Source: Bolinopsis microptera (taxonomy: Eukaryota > Ctenophora > Tentaculata > Lobata > Bolinopsidae). From it: a DNA stretch of 64,000 nt. Shown piece by piece: positions 1-12,600 of the stretch; position 1 is the first letter of the stretch; each line of letters opens with the position of its first letter. Under the pieces are notes generated by a model, which saw only the letters and a list, made by a program, of their open reading frames with translations, had not been told where the DNA came from and made no database searches. The stretch spans positions 4,752,460 to 4,816,459 of the forward strand of contig NC_087083.1 of NCBI RefSeq assembly GCF_026151205.1, read 5' to 3'. The position numbers and the translations under genes were made by a program.

Positions 1-735
1 TCTCATAGAATTGTAGAATTACAGAAAATACCATTAGTACTTCCAACCAGTCGAAACGGATTTTGTAAGTTAAAACATCGGTTTCAAGCTCTCTCCGCAC
101 TTTCAACGCGGAGTAGAACTACAAGAGACTGTTACGACTCTCTTAATTCACTCGGATCCAACAACACGCTAGATATACGATGGATTGCAGCACACATCGG
201 ATTGTGGGGGAACGAAAAAGCAGATGAGCTGGCCAAGCTTGGCACCATCAGTGAATCCACTTTGAAGTGTCCAATTCCACAATCCTACATCAAGCGTCAA
301 ATCGACACCAAAGTCAACAGACTGAATCAGGAAACTTGGTCAACTGACGGTCCCAGACACACCAAACTGACACTCGGCCACAAGCATGCCAAAATCATCA
401 AAAACCTCAACACTACACTCAGCAATAACAGACAAGATTACAGAACTGCAGTTCACCTCATCACGGGTCACTGCGGCCTAAATAAACACCTCCACACCAT
501 TTGCAAATCAAACACCAGTGCTTGTCCTATGTGCGGGGACGGAGAGAGAACTGTCTCACACTTCCTTGGACAGTGTCCGGCTATTGCCCAAATTAGAGGT
601 CAATATTTCCAGGACTACTACCTCTCTGTCAATGACATATTCGACAACCAACACATCACCACAATTGTCAATTTCACAAACCGCACCAAACGCTTAATTG
701 TGCCGGAAGAACTGGATCAGACCGGGGTGACTTAA
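1..735 (+). CDS. Non-LTR retrotransposon ORF2, C-terminal part (RNase H and zinc knuckle)
   Basis: The frame is open from the first base of the window to a TAA at 733, so the 5' part of the gene lies outside. The residues include an RNase H C-terminal motif (GNEKADELAK), followed about 110 residues later by a CCHC knuckle of the form C-x2-C-x7-H-x4-C (CPMCGDGERTVSHFLGQC). An RNase H domain followed by such a knuckle is typical of the reverse transcriptase ORF of I-clade-like LINEs. The catalytic RT domain is not in the window. No internal stop is seen in the visible part, so this may be a fairly young copy. An A-rich tail follows at about 945-1003. Confidence 0.8.
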   Translation, partial: SHRIVELQKIPLVLPTSRNGFCKLKHRFQALSALSTRSRTTRDCYDSLNSLGSNNTLDIRWIAAHIGLWGNEKADELAKLGTISESTLKCPIPQSYIKRQIDTKVNRLNQETWSTDGPRHTKLTLGHKHAKIIKNLNTTLSNNRQDYRTAVHLITGHCGLNKHLHTICKSNTSACPMCGDGERTVSHFLGQCPAIAQIRGQYFQDYYLSVNDIFDNQHITTIVNFTNRTKRLIVPEELDQTGVT

Positions 736-1003
736 AGTATTATCTCATATGCTGTCTCGTCTCGTTTTACTTTTCCAAACCCAGCTGGCATTTAAGCGTA
801 TCATTTTGACTCATATAACATCCTACACCACCCTCCACCAATCACTCTGATCTCACCGGCAACCTTCCCCAAGGTTGCCACACCCCAGAGGTAGGCAGAG
901 CATCTCAATGCTATCCTCTCGTGGGCTATCATGGCCCAGCCTCTCTAAAAAATAAAAATAATAAAAAAATAAAATAAAATAAAAAAAAATAAATAAAAAA
1001 AAT
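736..1003 (+). mobile_element. 3' UTR and A-rich tail of the LINE
   Basis: About 210 bases of C-rich non-coding sequence follow the ORF. They end in an A-rich tract with interspersed T, which looks like a LINE 3' tail. The insertion boundary is near 1000. The 5' target duplication cannot be checked because the element starts outside the window. Confidence 0.65.
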
Positions 1004-1751
1004 CGGTTTTATTCTTTCTTTACCGTTTGTACGTGAGTCTGTCATACTGTGAAACTGTGGGTGACTTCATGGTCACATGGTCACATGCCTATCTAGGGTA
1101 TTTGCTTATCAGGTGGGTCATCACATGCCCTCCATGATGGTTAAATAACATTCCTTCGATACTTGCTATCAGTATCACAGTTCACCTGGCTGTACGTGAC
1201 ACAAACAGCTGCAGAATCGTAGATGGTACGCCATTTTATTGTAATTTAATTCAACTTCCTTATTGGAGCTTGATGATTTTATTGTACTGTTATACCTTAC
1301 AAATTGCATTTGTTAATGTATTATGATTTTACCCGAATGGTACATTAACCAATACCTTGACCTGCTCTGATATTTCCAGAATAGTGTTTCACAGGGTCTC
1401 AAGTTTCATTCCCTTATACCGTGATAAGAACATGCGACTAGCTGTGACGTATTGTCGTATTATCTGGTATTCTGTTTCTTATCTTTATCTCGTTAAAATG
1501 GGACTGCTTGGGCAGGCTTATTGCATTTAGTGTATCTGTTCTTCCGTCTTCACAGCTATTATGCGTTCGAAAATAAGTGGGGAGCTTTGTTGGCAAATTC
1601 AAAATTTCGTGCGATTCTTCGATTAAAACGTTTGCTACATTGTTTGACTTGGTTATCATTTTCAAATACGTACACTTCCTATATATCAAGTATTTTAACT
1701 ATTTTCTTCACACAGCTAACAAAACACCAACAGAAAAAGGTTCGCATTCCC
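1004..1751. other. AT-rich stretch without recognised gene
   Basis: I see no convincing coding exon here. The short overlapping open frames on both strands have no recognisable motif. It separates the LINE tail from the palindrome-ended repeat. Confidence 0.5.
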
Positions 1752-3518
1752 ATCACAATGCTGGCAAGCATAACCGTTGCCCTTATATTCACAACACTAT
1801 TTACCCCCTATACTATTATATCCCCTTTATTGTTTTCCAGGCATTAAGACTCATCGAAAGTAGTTCAGCAGGTATATTTAAGTTTAAAACATTCTAATTC
1901 AATGTTAAAGATGACAGGAATAAGAAATAGTTATGTGGAGGTTTTTAAGAAATTTGCGCAAAATACGCGCCAGCATGTTATACGAAATTAGGTAAAAAAC
2001 CCAAAATCGCCATATTCAGGTGCCTTAAAAACCATGTTAAAGTTGAGTTAGAAATCTGAAACTTTGCAGGGCGTCTAGACCTTGTCCAAATCGACTGTAA
2101 AAAAAATTTCATGTTTCAGGAGTATCGGGAAATGGGTTTTCTGGAACCCCTGTTTTACAACAGATTGTCGTGAAGCATATATAATATATATAGACGCTTT
2201 TGGCAGTCAATTGTAGCCTACATTTAAGTGTCAGTTGATTCAAAAGTATAAAAGATACAGTCATTTCGAACCACAGGTTTTAAAGATAATTGTTTATACT
2301 TTAGTTTACATTATATCGAAAAATAATTTATCGTCATCATCATCACTTGATGACGTCATCAATTTAAGTGTTTTTTAAACTTGATTTTTGACAAAATAAC
2401 AATTTTTTAAATCGATTTAACACCATTAAGGAGTAATTTTATTCAAGAACTGAGGACATTTTCATCTTAGATAATTGTTCAAGTATTCTGAAAATCTACC
2501 GGAAAAGTTTCCTACCTTACTCCTTCAGATATTCGCTATTGAAGTTAGTGCTTTTTTGAAGAATAATTTTATAAAAACACAAAAGTTGTGAATTAGTATT
2601 CTCTGGTGTTGGACCATCCCTTGGGTTGCGGAGCTCAATTTTGCTTCTTAAAGGTCTAAATTGTGTTATAGGCTAGTTTTAAAGTTGAAAATATAAAAGT
2701 TGCACACGTGGGGACACGCCCAAATTGATTTAAAATAGCTAAAATCACTGAAAATCGTTATTTTCAGGATTTTTATCAACTTTGGAGTCCCGTTGTGATT
2801 CAAGTTCTTTTTGAAATCTTCTGAAACTTTGCATGCTTATCAGACTATATATTAAATACCACTATGCAAAAATTTACGGTGATTCAATATTGTTTGCGCA
2901 CGCAACGTCCGCTCAAAGTTTGCACGTGCGAAAGGTGAGAATTTTGCTCATTCGTGATTTCGAATATATTCTGCTTTCCCACGATATTTAAATGGCATTA
3001 TATATGAATTAAATGCCAACTTGAATGAGTAAAAAGTGCCATATTCAGTCGGTTATCGACAGATATACCTACCTAAACACAAGGAAATGTTTTCAAAAGT
3101 AAAATTTCGAAATCGTTGAAATTACCTCCTTATTAATGAAGTTTTGACTGTGTAAAAATTATCCTGACATTATAATCAAAAAGAGATGATATTTGACCAA
3201 AACCCATAATCATGGGTAGAGTGAACCGCTGCCAGTGTCTCTCTTTTCCAAACAAAAGGAAATGATATTAATTTGAGGAACCGTCCGCAAACGCAAATTG
3301 ATACCGAGAAAGAAATCGGTCGCTCACTTTTCCCATTCATTCACGGCTTACGAATTGTAATAAAGCTTATTGAATGGGAAAAGCGAGCGACCGATTTCAT
3401 TCTCGGTATCAATTTGCATTTGCGGACGGTTCCTCAAATTAATATCATTTCCTTTTGTTTGGAAAAGAGAGACACTGGCAGCGGTTCACTCTACCCATGA
3501 TTATGGGTTTTGGTCAAA
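1752..3518 (+). repeat. Palindrome-ended repeat, copy 1 (modules A-B-P)
   Basis: This 1.77-kb unit matches 13746-15518 in the same orientation with only scattered differences. Module A runs from the ATCACAATGCTGGC end to a TA-rich junction near 2178, module B continues to 3191, and module P is the palindrome at 3192-3518. It carries no open frame longer than about 100 codons. No target duplication is visible at its ends. It belongs to a repeat family I cannot place; a foldback or non-autonomous DNA element is my best guess. Its right end is only about 85 bases upstream of the gene 1 start codon, so it may contribute promoter or 5' UTR sequence. Confidence 0.75.
3192..3518. repeat. 327-bp near-perfect palindrome (module P, copy 1)
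   Basis: The left end TTTGACCAAAACCCATAATC returns as its reverse complement at the right end. The arms are about 135 bp with a short asymmetric centre around 3340-3370. Further copies are at 12400-12732 and 15192-15518. As RNA or single-stranded DNA it would form a long hairpin. The 75-76 residue open frames inside it are a by-product of the palindrome. Confidence 0.85.
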
Positions 3519-3603
3519 TTTGATTAACAGTAATAGTGTAAAATAAAGGTAATACACTAGTCACACAACTACCTTCTCATAGTTAGAGTTAGTGATCAGA
3601 AAC

Positions 3604-6600
3604 ATGAAAGTAGCACTCCTGCTCAGTCTAGCGCTGACTGGTAGTTTTGTACAGTCGTACAATCTGTGGGATCAACTTGAGAACATATTTGATGACTATG
3701 ATATGATCAAAAATGGAACAGGTATTTGGTTTGAATCACATTTTGTAAGATTTGGATTGATCAGGAATAGTGTTTGGGTTTTTATTTCAATGATTCAGAA
3801 CATATCTATCATCAGTTTGAACTCTTTTCAAATTCAATTTGTGACCAATTCTCAGTAGTAACCACCAGTGACCACCAGTGACCACTAGTGACCACTAGTG
3901 ACCGCTAGTGACCACCAGTGACCACTACTCAGTAGTGACTATTGAACACTAGTGACCACTACTAACCAACAGTGAACTCAAGTAAAGTGACACCATATTT
4001 CATCGTATCTATTTAATTTCAGTTTGGGATGTAGAGAAACAAAAGTACCAGTGTGATTCAGGTTACTTCGGTAAAGATGGGTTTCCTCCTTGTACTATCT
4101 GTGACTCTGGAACTTTCTGCGATATGGTATATATTTAACAAATTTAAGATATATTTAACAAATTTAACATATATCTAACAAATTTAACATATATTTAACA
4201 TATTTAACGTAAAACACGTAACGTAACGTAAAACATCAGACCTCTCACCCTCTCAAACTGCTCCAGAAAATTACTGTCAATGATTACCCTAAAACGTATC
4301 CAAGGCAAGCTAGATCAGTACACCGGTCCTACACAAAGTGCTTACAAGAGAGGTAGAAGTTGTGGCGATATAATTTGGTCTCAACGTATGCTAACCTCAG
4401 TGGTACTTAGAAAGCATTGGAGCTACCACAGAATGAGTATAGACATGTCAAGTGCCTTTGACACCATCAGCAGAGAAACAGTACTCAATGTTCTTGAAGA
4501 TGCTGGCTGTACTAGTGATGAAATTAGGATGGTACGGCTCCTACTATCAAACACAGTGTTGAAAGTAAAAGTCAATAATACTGTATCAATTGAGTTCCAA
4601 AGCACAACTGGAGCATTTCAAGGAGATGCACTATCAGGTAATCTATTTACTGTTGTTGAAGCCGCTGCACTTATTCACCTCAGATCTGTACTCTCCTAAG
4701 TATCATCAACACCTTACCCAGTGAATCATCCAATCCCTAATCCTCCTATCTCAGAAGAATTCATGCCACTCGAAACAGGATACTCTGATGATATTGACTT
4801 TAATAACACTGAACTTGCTCCACTCAAAGAAATGCTTCCTATCGCTAAAGATATATTCCAGCAGTGGGACCTTCATATCAATTCTTCCAAGACTGAATTT
4901 GTCCATTTTTATTTAGCAGATCCTAAACCCACTGTTAAACGCAAGGTGATTGTTGGAAAAGTGTATAGAGGTGATGAAGAGTGGCGCTCTAACAAAACTT
5001 TAGGATCGTTGATGTGCACTGTTAAGGACATCAAGAATCGAATATTCCTTGGTAATGTTGCCTTTAGGAAATTTCAGAAAGTTTGGATGAAGAGCAAGAT
5101 TTCAGTCCAAAGGAAGATCAAAATCTACGAGGCACAAGTAGTCTCTATTCTACTCTACAACTGCAACTCCTGGGCTGCACCACTAGCTTCGTTGAATGAA
5201 CTTGATATTGCTCATCGCAAACACCTCCGAAGAATCCTCAACATCAGATGGCCTACTGGGGTTATTTCTAATGAGGCACTCTATGCTCGTTGTTATGTCA
5301 CTCCCTTGTCTGTGAGAGTCTCTAAGTTTCGATGGAGAATGTTAGGACATATCTTAAGAGGACAGGAAGACTCACCAGCATACACCTCTATGTTATTTGC
5401 TATAAATTCTGATATTTTTATGGAAGGGAGACGGGGTAGACCATGTTTAAACTTATTAGATGTTATTAGAAAAGACTTGACTAGTAGAAATCTTGATATT
5501 AGACTTAAGAATTTGACTGATTTCGAAGACCTTAGATTTTTAGCTTTAGATAGGGAGGAGTGGAAGAAGTTAGAAGATGGTTGATGTTTTTGTTTTCTTT
5601 TTTATGCGTTTTGATATCTATAAGGTGCCTAGGATGCTCTTTTAAAGAGATATTTCGTACTTTGAAAGATTTACTACTATTTAACGTAATATGTTTAACA
5701 TATTTAACATATATTTACGAGATTGTTACTTGCTTTTCTTAGAGTTTGATGCTTGAACAGATGGGATAAGTACGTTAATGCTCTGAAAAGCATTTTAAGA
5801 CCTTTTTCATCAAAGTTAAACGTAAACTAAAGTTTATGATTTTAATTAGCCAGCGTTATATCTCTACACTTATTGTCAGCTTATGACAAAAGATACTACA
5901 GTGAAGTTTTGACTTTTATTTATTTATTTTAAGGATAGATTATACTTGGACGTTGTTTTTAAACATCCCTAGTTTAGAACTTTTAATTAATAATAATAAC
6001 ATGTTATTTTCAGCGTGGGTGTACGGAATGTACACCGTGTCCAGCGGGAGAATATGCCGACAAGAAGGGAAACTATCAATGTTTCAAATGTCAAACTGGA
6101 TATTACTCTGATAAAGAGGGTAAAATCATGAATTCTGATTTGTATAGATTGTAAAAAGCATAATACTCTTTCACAGGTTTGCAAAGATAAGCGAATTTGG
6201 AATTCACTGCCCTTACAGCTCTGTGCCATTTTAAGTCAAGTTTGATATTTCTCTTCAGGTGAAGCCCATTGTTCAAAGTGTCCCGGAGGTACCTTTTCCA
6301 GAAGGACAGGTTCTAAAAGTTGTGACGAGTGTCCCGCCGGAGAATTCAGGTTTTATTCTTCGATCCTTTAAGCGGGATTAATTTTATTCATGTTGCATTA
6401 ACTTTAAGTGCCATTTCCCCCTATGTTTTATAATCGGATTTTCAGCTATGATTATGATAACACAAACTTTCAGCGACTACGCGGAGGCGTCTTCTGGCTG
6501 TGGGAAATGCCCGACTGGGACCTACAATCCTAAACCTGGTCAAGCTGAGGAGACGTCGTGTCTGCTCTGTCCTGCAGGACAGTACCAGTAAGTCTGATTT

Positions 6601-9600
6601 ATGGAAATTATAACACTAACTCTTAAAATGTGCCCTGCTGAATCTATCGAAATTCCCTCTAAGAACTTAAATCGGGTCATTGAAATCTGTTATCAGGGGA
6701 TCAATCACCAGGTCCTAAACTCTTCAAATAATAAAAACTATGCAGGGACTCAGTCGGTGAAACGGACTGTAACGCATGTCCTGAGGGGCGTTACGGCGAC
6801 GAAGAGGGGCTCGGAGAATGTCACAACTGTACTGCTGGACACTTCCAGGTTAATTGTTGGGCATCTTACTTGAAATCTGGTTTGGTATCACGCTTGTTTT
6901 GCTCTGATCCGGTTTAGTGTTTGGCATATCATCCCGGCAGATTGCTCTGACTGCTGGTCTAATTAGTCCGGATATGAAAAGGCGATCCCTTATCAGTGCT
7001 AGTGATTAGATTCACCAAAAAAAATGGATTTCACAAAAAAAGTGTAGATGATTCAAAAAAAAATCGTAAATTTTCCTGAAAGATGATAATTGGTCAAGAC
7101 TAACTTGCCTAAGAGGAAACAGAATGTGTTCAGCTAATTAACATGTCGCCTACTGGCTACTTGTTGTTGTAAGCACTTCTCCTCAGGATGAGACAGGACA
7201 AACGGTATGTCAGGAATGCCCGATTGGTCAGTACACTGATTCAGAAGGATCTAAAGCCTGTTCGTCATGTGACGAGGGTCACTTTGCTGACACTACCGGT
7301 GAGAGACAGCTAGTTTACATGATAATTAGCTAGATGAGATTTGTATTTATTTGTTAGGGAGCGTGATGATATTAGGGAGCGATAAAGGATGATGGTAATA
7401 CATTTTAGTGATGCTTCGTGATATTAAAACTATCTGAGTATCTAGAAGGAAACATAATGTACCTGATCAGGTATAAAAGCTACTGATCAGTGATCAGTAG
7501 CTTTTATAAGATGGAGATCATCCACATCATCATCACAGATCCTCATCACAGATCATCATCACAGATCATCATCACAGATCATCATCACAGATCATCACCA
7601 CATATCATCATCACAGATCATCATCACAGATCATTACCACAGATCATCATCACAGATCATCAACACAGATCATCAACGTCACCAGTCACTACTGAGCTTA
7701 AATTAGAAATGACATTTGATAGCAACTCTTATAAGCTACTCAGCTACATTCTAGCTACTCAGCTACATAAAATGGTAATTAGATCCTTATGCAGGGACCA
7801 CCCGTATTTACATTCAGTATACGAGATCATGGGGACAGGTTCTATAGAAAAAAAGAGATCCTAATCTTATTTTACATCCAGGAACCATTGAGTGCAAATC
7901 ATGTCCGGCTGGAGAGCATCAGAAGGACACTGGTGCAAGCTCTTGTGATGCCTGTGAAATCGGTACGAATGATTCTCTTTATTTTCTCAAGAACTTTTTT
8001 TCGTATCGCTCTTTGCTCAGCTCAAATTAATATAACTCTGGAAGAAGTTTATTTCTCAGAATCAATTAAATTATGATGGGACTTCACAGGGGAATATCAA
8101 GACAAGACGGGTCAAGCCAGGTGTTACCAATGCAATCAAGGAACTTACCAGAACGAAACAGGACAAGCTAGTTGTGTGGAGTGTGCCCAGGGGACAGCTC
8201 AATCTGATGCCGGACAAGCTAAATGCACTGACTGTGGCCCTGGACAGTTTGGTGATCAATCTGGGCAGGTACAAATTACAATCACGGCACTTTTTTGTTT
8301 TGTTTTTTATCGACATCTCGCGGTTTCTTGCGGTTGATCAGACCACTTACGCTCTAGAAAAAGTCACTTTTTACGGTAATTGAAGAATGTGCTTACCATT
8401 TAACAACCATTTATTTGGAGCCTGTCTGGATTGGTCAGTGACTGTTCTTTAACAAGTATACAGTTTAGTTTTACAATCAACCATTGAAAACTATTAAAGT
8501 AGTTTTAAAGTAACTACTTTAAGATTATTAGCAATTACCTAGTATCTAATAGTTTCCAGCTCAAGAAGTTCTCCACTATTTTGGATTACATTAAACCAAA
8601 AACCAATTTACAGTCTCTCCTCTCAGCTGTACTGTGGAAACTGTGAAGCAGGTACCTTCTCTGACGGAACCCAAAACACAGGATGTACCAACTGTGCTGC
8701 CGGAACTGCTAACAACAATACTGCAGCTAGCTCGTGTTCTCTGTGTGAACCAGGTTTGTTTTATCAGCCACTCTTGTGCTACCAACAATACTGCAGCTAG
8801 CTCTTGTTCTTTGTGTGAACCAGGTTTGTTTTATCAGCCACTCTTGTGCTAACAACAATACTGCAGCCAGCTCTTGTTCTTTGTGTGAACCAGGTTTGTT
8901 TTATCAGCCACTCTTGTGCTACCAACAATACTGCAGCCAGCTCTTGTTCTTTGTGTGAACCAGGTTTGTTTTATCAGCCACTCTTGTGCTACCAATAATA
9001 CTGCAGCCAGCTCTTGTTCTTTGTGTGAACCAGGTTTGTTTTATCAGCCACTCTTGTGCTACCAACAATACTGCAGCCAGCTCGTGTTCTCTGTGTGAAC
9101 CAGGTTTGTTTTATCAGCCACTCTTGTGCTACCAACAATACTGCAGCCAGCTCGTGTTCTCTGTGTGAACCAGGTTTGTTTTATCAGCCACTCTTGTGCT
9201 ACCAACAATACTGCAGCCAGCTCTTGTTCTCTGTGTGAACCAGGTTTGTTTTATCAGCCACTCTTGTGCTACCAACAATACTGCAGCCAGCTCTTGTTCT
9301 TTGTGTGAACCAGGTTTGTTTTATCAGCCACTCTTGTGCTACCAACAATACTGCAGCCAGCTCTTGTTCTTTGTGTGAACCAGGTTTGTTTTATCAGCCA
9401 CTCTTGTGCTACCAACAATACTGCAGCCAGCTCTTGTTCTTTGTGTGAACCAGGTTTGTTTTATCAGCCACTCTTGTGCTAACAACAATACTACAGCCAG
9501 CTCTTGTTCTCTGTGTGAACCAGGTTTGTTTTATCAGCCACTCTTGTGCTACCAACAATACTGCAGCCAGCTCTTGTTCTTTGTGTGAACCAGGTTTGTT

Positions 9601-12600
9601 TTATCAGCCACTCTTGTGCTACCAACAATACTGCAGCCAGCTCTTGTTCTTTGTGTGAACCAGGTTTGTTTTATCAGCCACTCTTGTGCTACCAATAATA
9701 CTGCAGCCAGATCTTGTTCTTTGTGTGAACCAGGTTTGTTTTCATCAGCCACTCTTGTGCTACCAACAATACTGCAGCCAGCTCTTGTTCTTTGTGTGAA
9801 CCAGGTTTGTTTTATCAGCCACTCTTGTGCTACCAATAATACTGCAGCCAGATCTTGTTCTTTGTGTGAACCAGGTTTGTTTTCATCAGCCACTCTTGTG
9901 CTACCAACAATACTGCAGCCAGCTCTTGTTCTTTGTGTGAACCAGGTTTGTTTTATCAGCCACTCTTGTGCTACCAATAATACTGCAGCCAGATCTTGTT
10001 CTTTGTGTGAACCAGGTTTGTTTTATCAGCCACTCTTGTGCTACCAATAATACTGCAGCCAGCTCTTGTTCTTTGTGTGAACCAGGTTTGTTTTATCAGC
10101 CACTCTTGTGCTACCAACAATACTGCAGCCAGCTCGTGTTCTCTGTGTGAACCAGGTTTGTTTTCATCAGCCACTCTTGCTGTTGGGCGTTATCGCTGGT
10201 TATGTAATTTCCAAAGGTCATTTAACCGTAGACGTAGGAAAACATGCAAAATATGCAAGATATGCAAGCTATATGCAAAATATGCAAAATATGGACATCA
10301 GCCAAGAAAGATATTAGTATCAGTGGGGCCTCTGTTCCTACCTGATAACACTTTCTTATCAGGTGCCCACGCTAGTGATACCGGGTCCAAAGTTTGTGAT
10401 TTATGCTACGCTGGCGAGTACGCAGCTGAGAGTGGAACTGTCAACTGTAGTCCCTGTGACACTGGCCACTTCTCGAATTCTTCAGGTAATTTATCGGTAA
10501 AATTTGCAAAAGCACTGTAGAAAAATATGCGAAAATATGCAATAACATTATAGAAAAATATGCGAAAATATGCAATAACATTGTATGTCTATTCTAGCAG
10601 TACAGGAGTAAGATTTCATGATTCACTTGATTGTGATTGTGAAACTCCTGAAGATAGGGAAGATAGGGAAGATTAAAAGTTAGATTAAAACTCCGTATCA
10701 AACTATACAATTATTCCGAAACTAAGCCCAAAGTGTGTGGTACTCTTTAGCTACAACCCCCTCTTTTTCAGGCAGTTTATCCTGTTACAGCTGCACTCCG
10801 GGACACTATGCTGACACCGTCAACTCTACTTCATGCGCGTCTTGTGAGTCAGGATACGTTGCCCAGTACCCCGCTGCTGATATTTGTGATGCCTGTAATG
10901 CTGGTAAGTGCTTGTGATTCCTGTAATAGTGGTAGTGCTTGTGATGCCTGTGATAGTGGTAGTACTTGTGATGCCTGTAATGGTGGTAAGTGCTTGTGAT
11001 CCTAATTGAGTTTATTGCGAAAAGCGGTAGGAACCTGTTGTATCCAATGCCATTATGCCTGCATTTATAGTACAGCCATAAACCAAACCTGATAGTAAGC
11101 TTGCCTTGCGTCTTGTCACTATGACTAAGTTAGATTAATAACAACAATATGTTGTTCAAGATAAACAACATATTTCCTTTCTAATTTATCCATTCATAAT
11201 ACTTCAGGAACCTTCAGCAACGACAAAGCTACTAACTGTGTAGCTTGTCCTAGAGGAAAGTATAACGATCTGCCCCACCAAGCAGTTTGTAAGGATTGTG
11301 CGGCTGGCTCTTTTGCTAATATGGTACGTTAAAGTTGCGATGTAGGGGTTTCAGGGAGAAACTTTTTAAACTTTTTACTGTGTGGCTTTCTTAATTTCTT
11401 CGCTAAATTTTCGATTGCGTTTGTTAGTATAAGGTAACAAACGTTATTCGTACACTTCTATAGATCTATAGTGAATCACAAAATATAAACTTGTGTTTCA
11501 AAAAATAAGGTATCAGCGAGTAAGGTCTTCAATACATTAGTGTAATAACATAACAAATATTCAGACTGGACTGAAAATCTGTTACCCGTGCTCGGCGGGG
11601 ACCTACCAGGACGAGGAGAAAGCGAAGGAGTGTAAAGCCTGTAGCCCAGGAAGTTCCCAAGCAGATGAGGGGAAAAAGTCTTGTGATAGCTGTGATTTTG
11701 GTTTGTAATTGAGTAATTGGTTTGTAATTTGTTTATACCGGTTCAAAACTTTTGCGTGATCAGCAACTCGTGGTTTCTTTAATTGTAATTCAGTTAGTTT
11801 ACCAACCACAAAATTAAAAAACACATTTCCATGGCAATAAAAATTGTTGAGGTCAAACTTTCAACGAAGATCCTAGATCACTCAGAACTTGGAATATTAA
11901 CAGCTGAAAACACCACAGGACACGCCCAGAGCAAGTCAGCACAAAAGGAATGTGATGCTTGTGAAGTGGGACACTTCGCTAACGTAACTAGGTTAGAGGT
12001 TTGTTACGCTTGTGATGCAGGAAGCTTTGGAGCTTCACCTGGACTGTCAGGTAATTTAATCTGTCGTTTAACTGAAATGTTAATTTAAGTAAAAAGTATA
12101 TTCAAACTTTGAATAGTATCATTTGCATGATTTTTGTTGAAACAGTAACAAAATGAAATTGAGAAAATATTGAATTTAGCAGATATTTTATGCATTACGT
12201 TTATCTTATGCAGAGTGTACGCTGTGCGAAAAAGGAACTTACAATCCTGACGAAGCTCAAGCTTCTTGCTTAGACTGTGATGCTGGTACACAAGGAGGTA
12301 AATTAAAATTAAATTAAATAAATTGAAATAATTTAAAAAAAGCAAATTATGAATAAAATTTGGCTGTTTCACTGAGTATATTATTATGTATATAAATAAT
12401 TTGACCAAAACCCATAATCATGGGTAGAGTGAACCGCTGCCAGTGTCTCTGATCTTTTCCAAACAAAAGGAAATGATATTAATTTGAGGAACCGTCCGCA
12501 AATGCAAATTGATACCGAGAATGAAATCGGTCGCTCGCTTTTCCCATTCAATAAGCTTTATTACAATTCGTAAGCCGTGAATGAATGGGAAAAGCGAGCG

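Noticed and set aside
3273-3500. 75-codon open frame, repeated at 12418-12648 and 15273-15500
   Set aside because: It lies wholly inside the 327-bp palindrome and exists on both strands; it is a by-product of the inverted repeat.
8697-10180. Possible CRISPR-like or protein-coding repeat array
   Set aside because: Units are contiguous without spacers and derive from an exon-intron border of gene 1. The repeated 60-residue frames arise because the 70-bp unit shifts frame each time.
11831-11918. 5' extension of gene 1 exon 15 to an upstream acceptor
   Set aside because: Several AGs give open frames, but only the acceptor at 11918 keeps the ten-residue Gly-to-Cys spacing found across the repeats.
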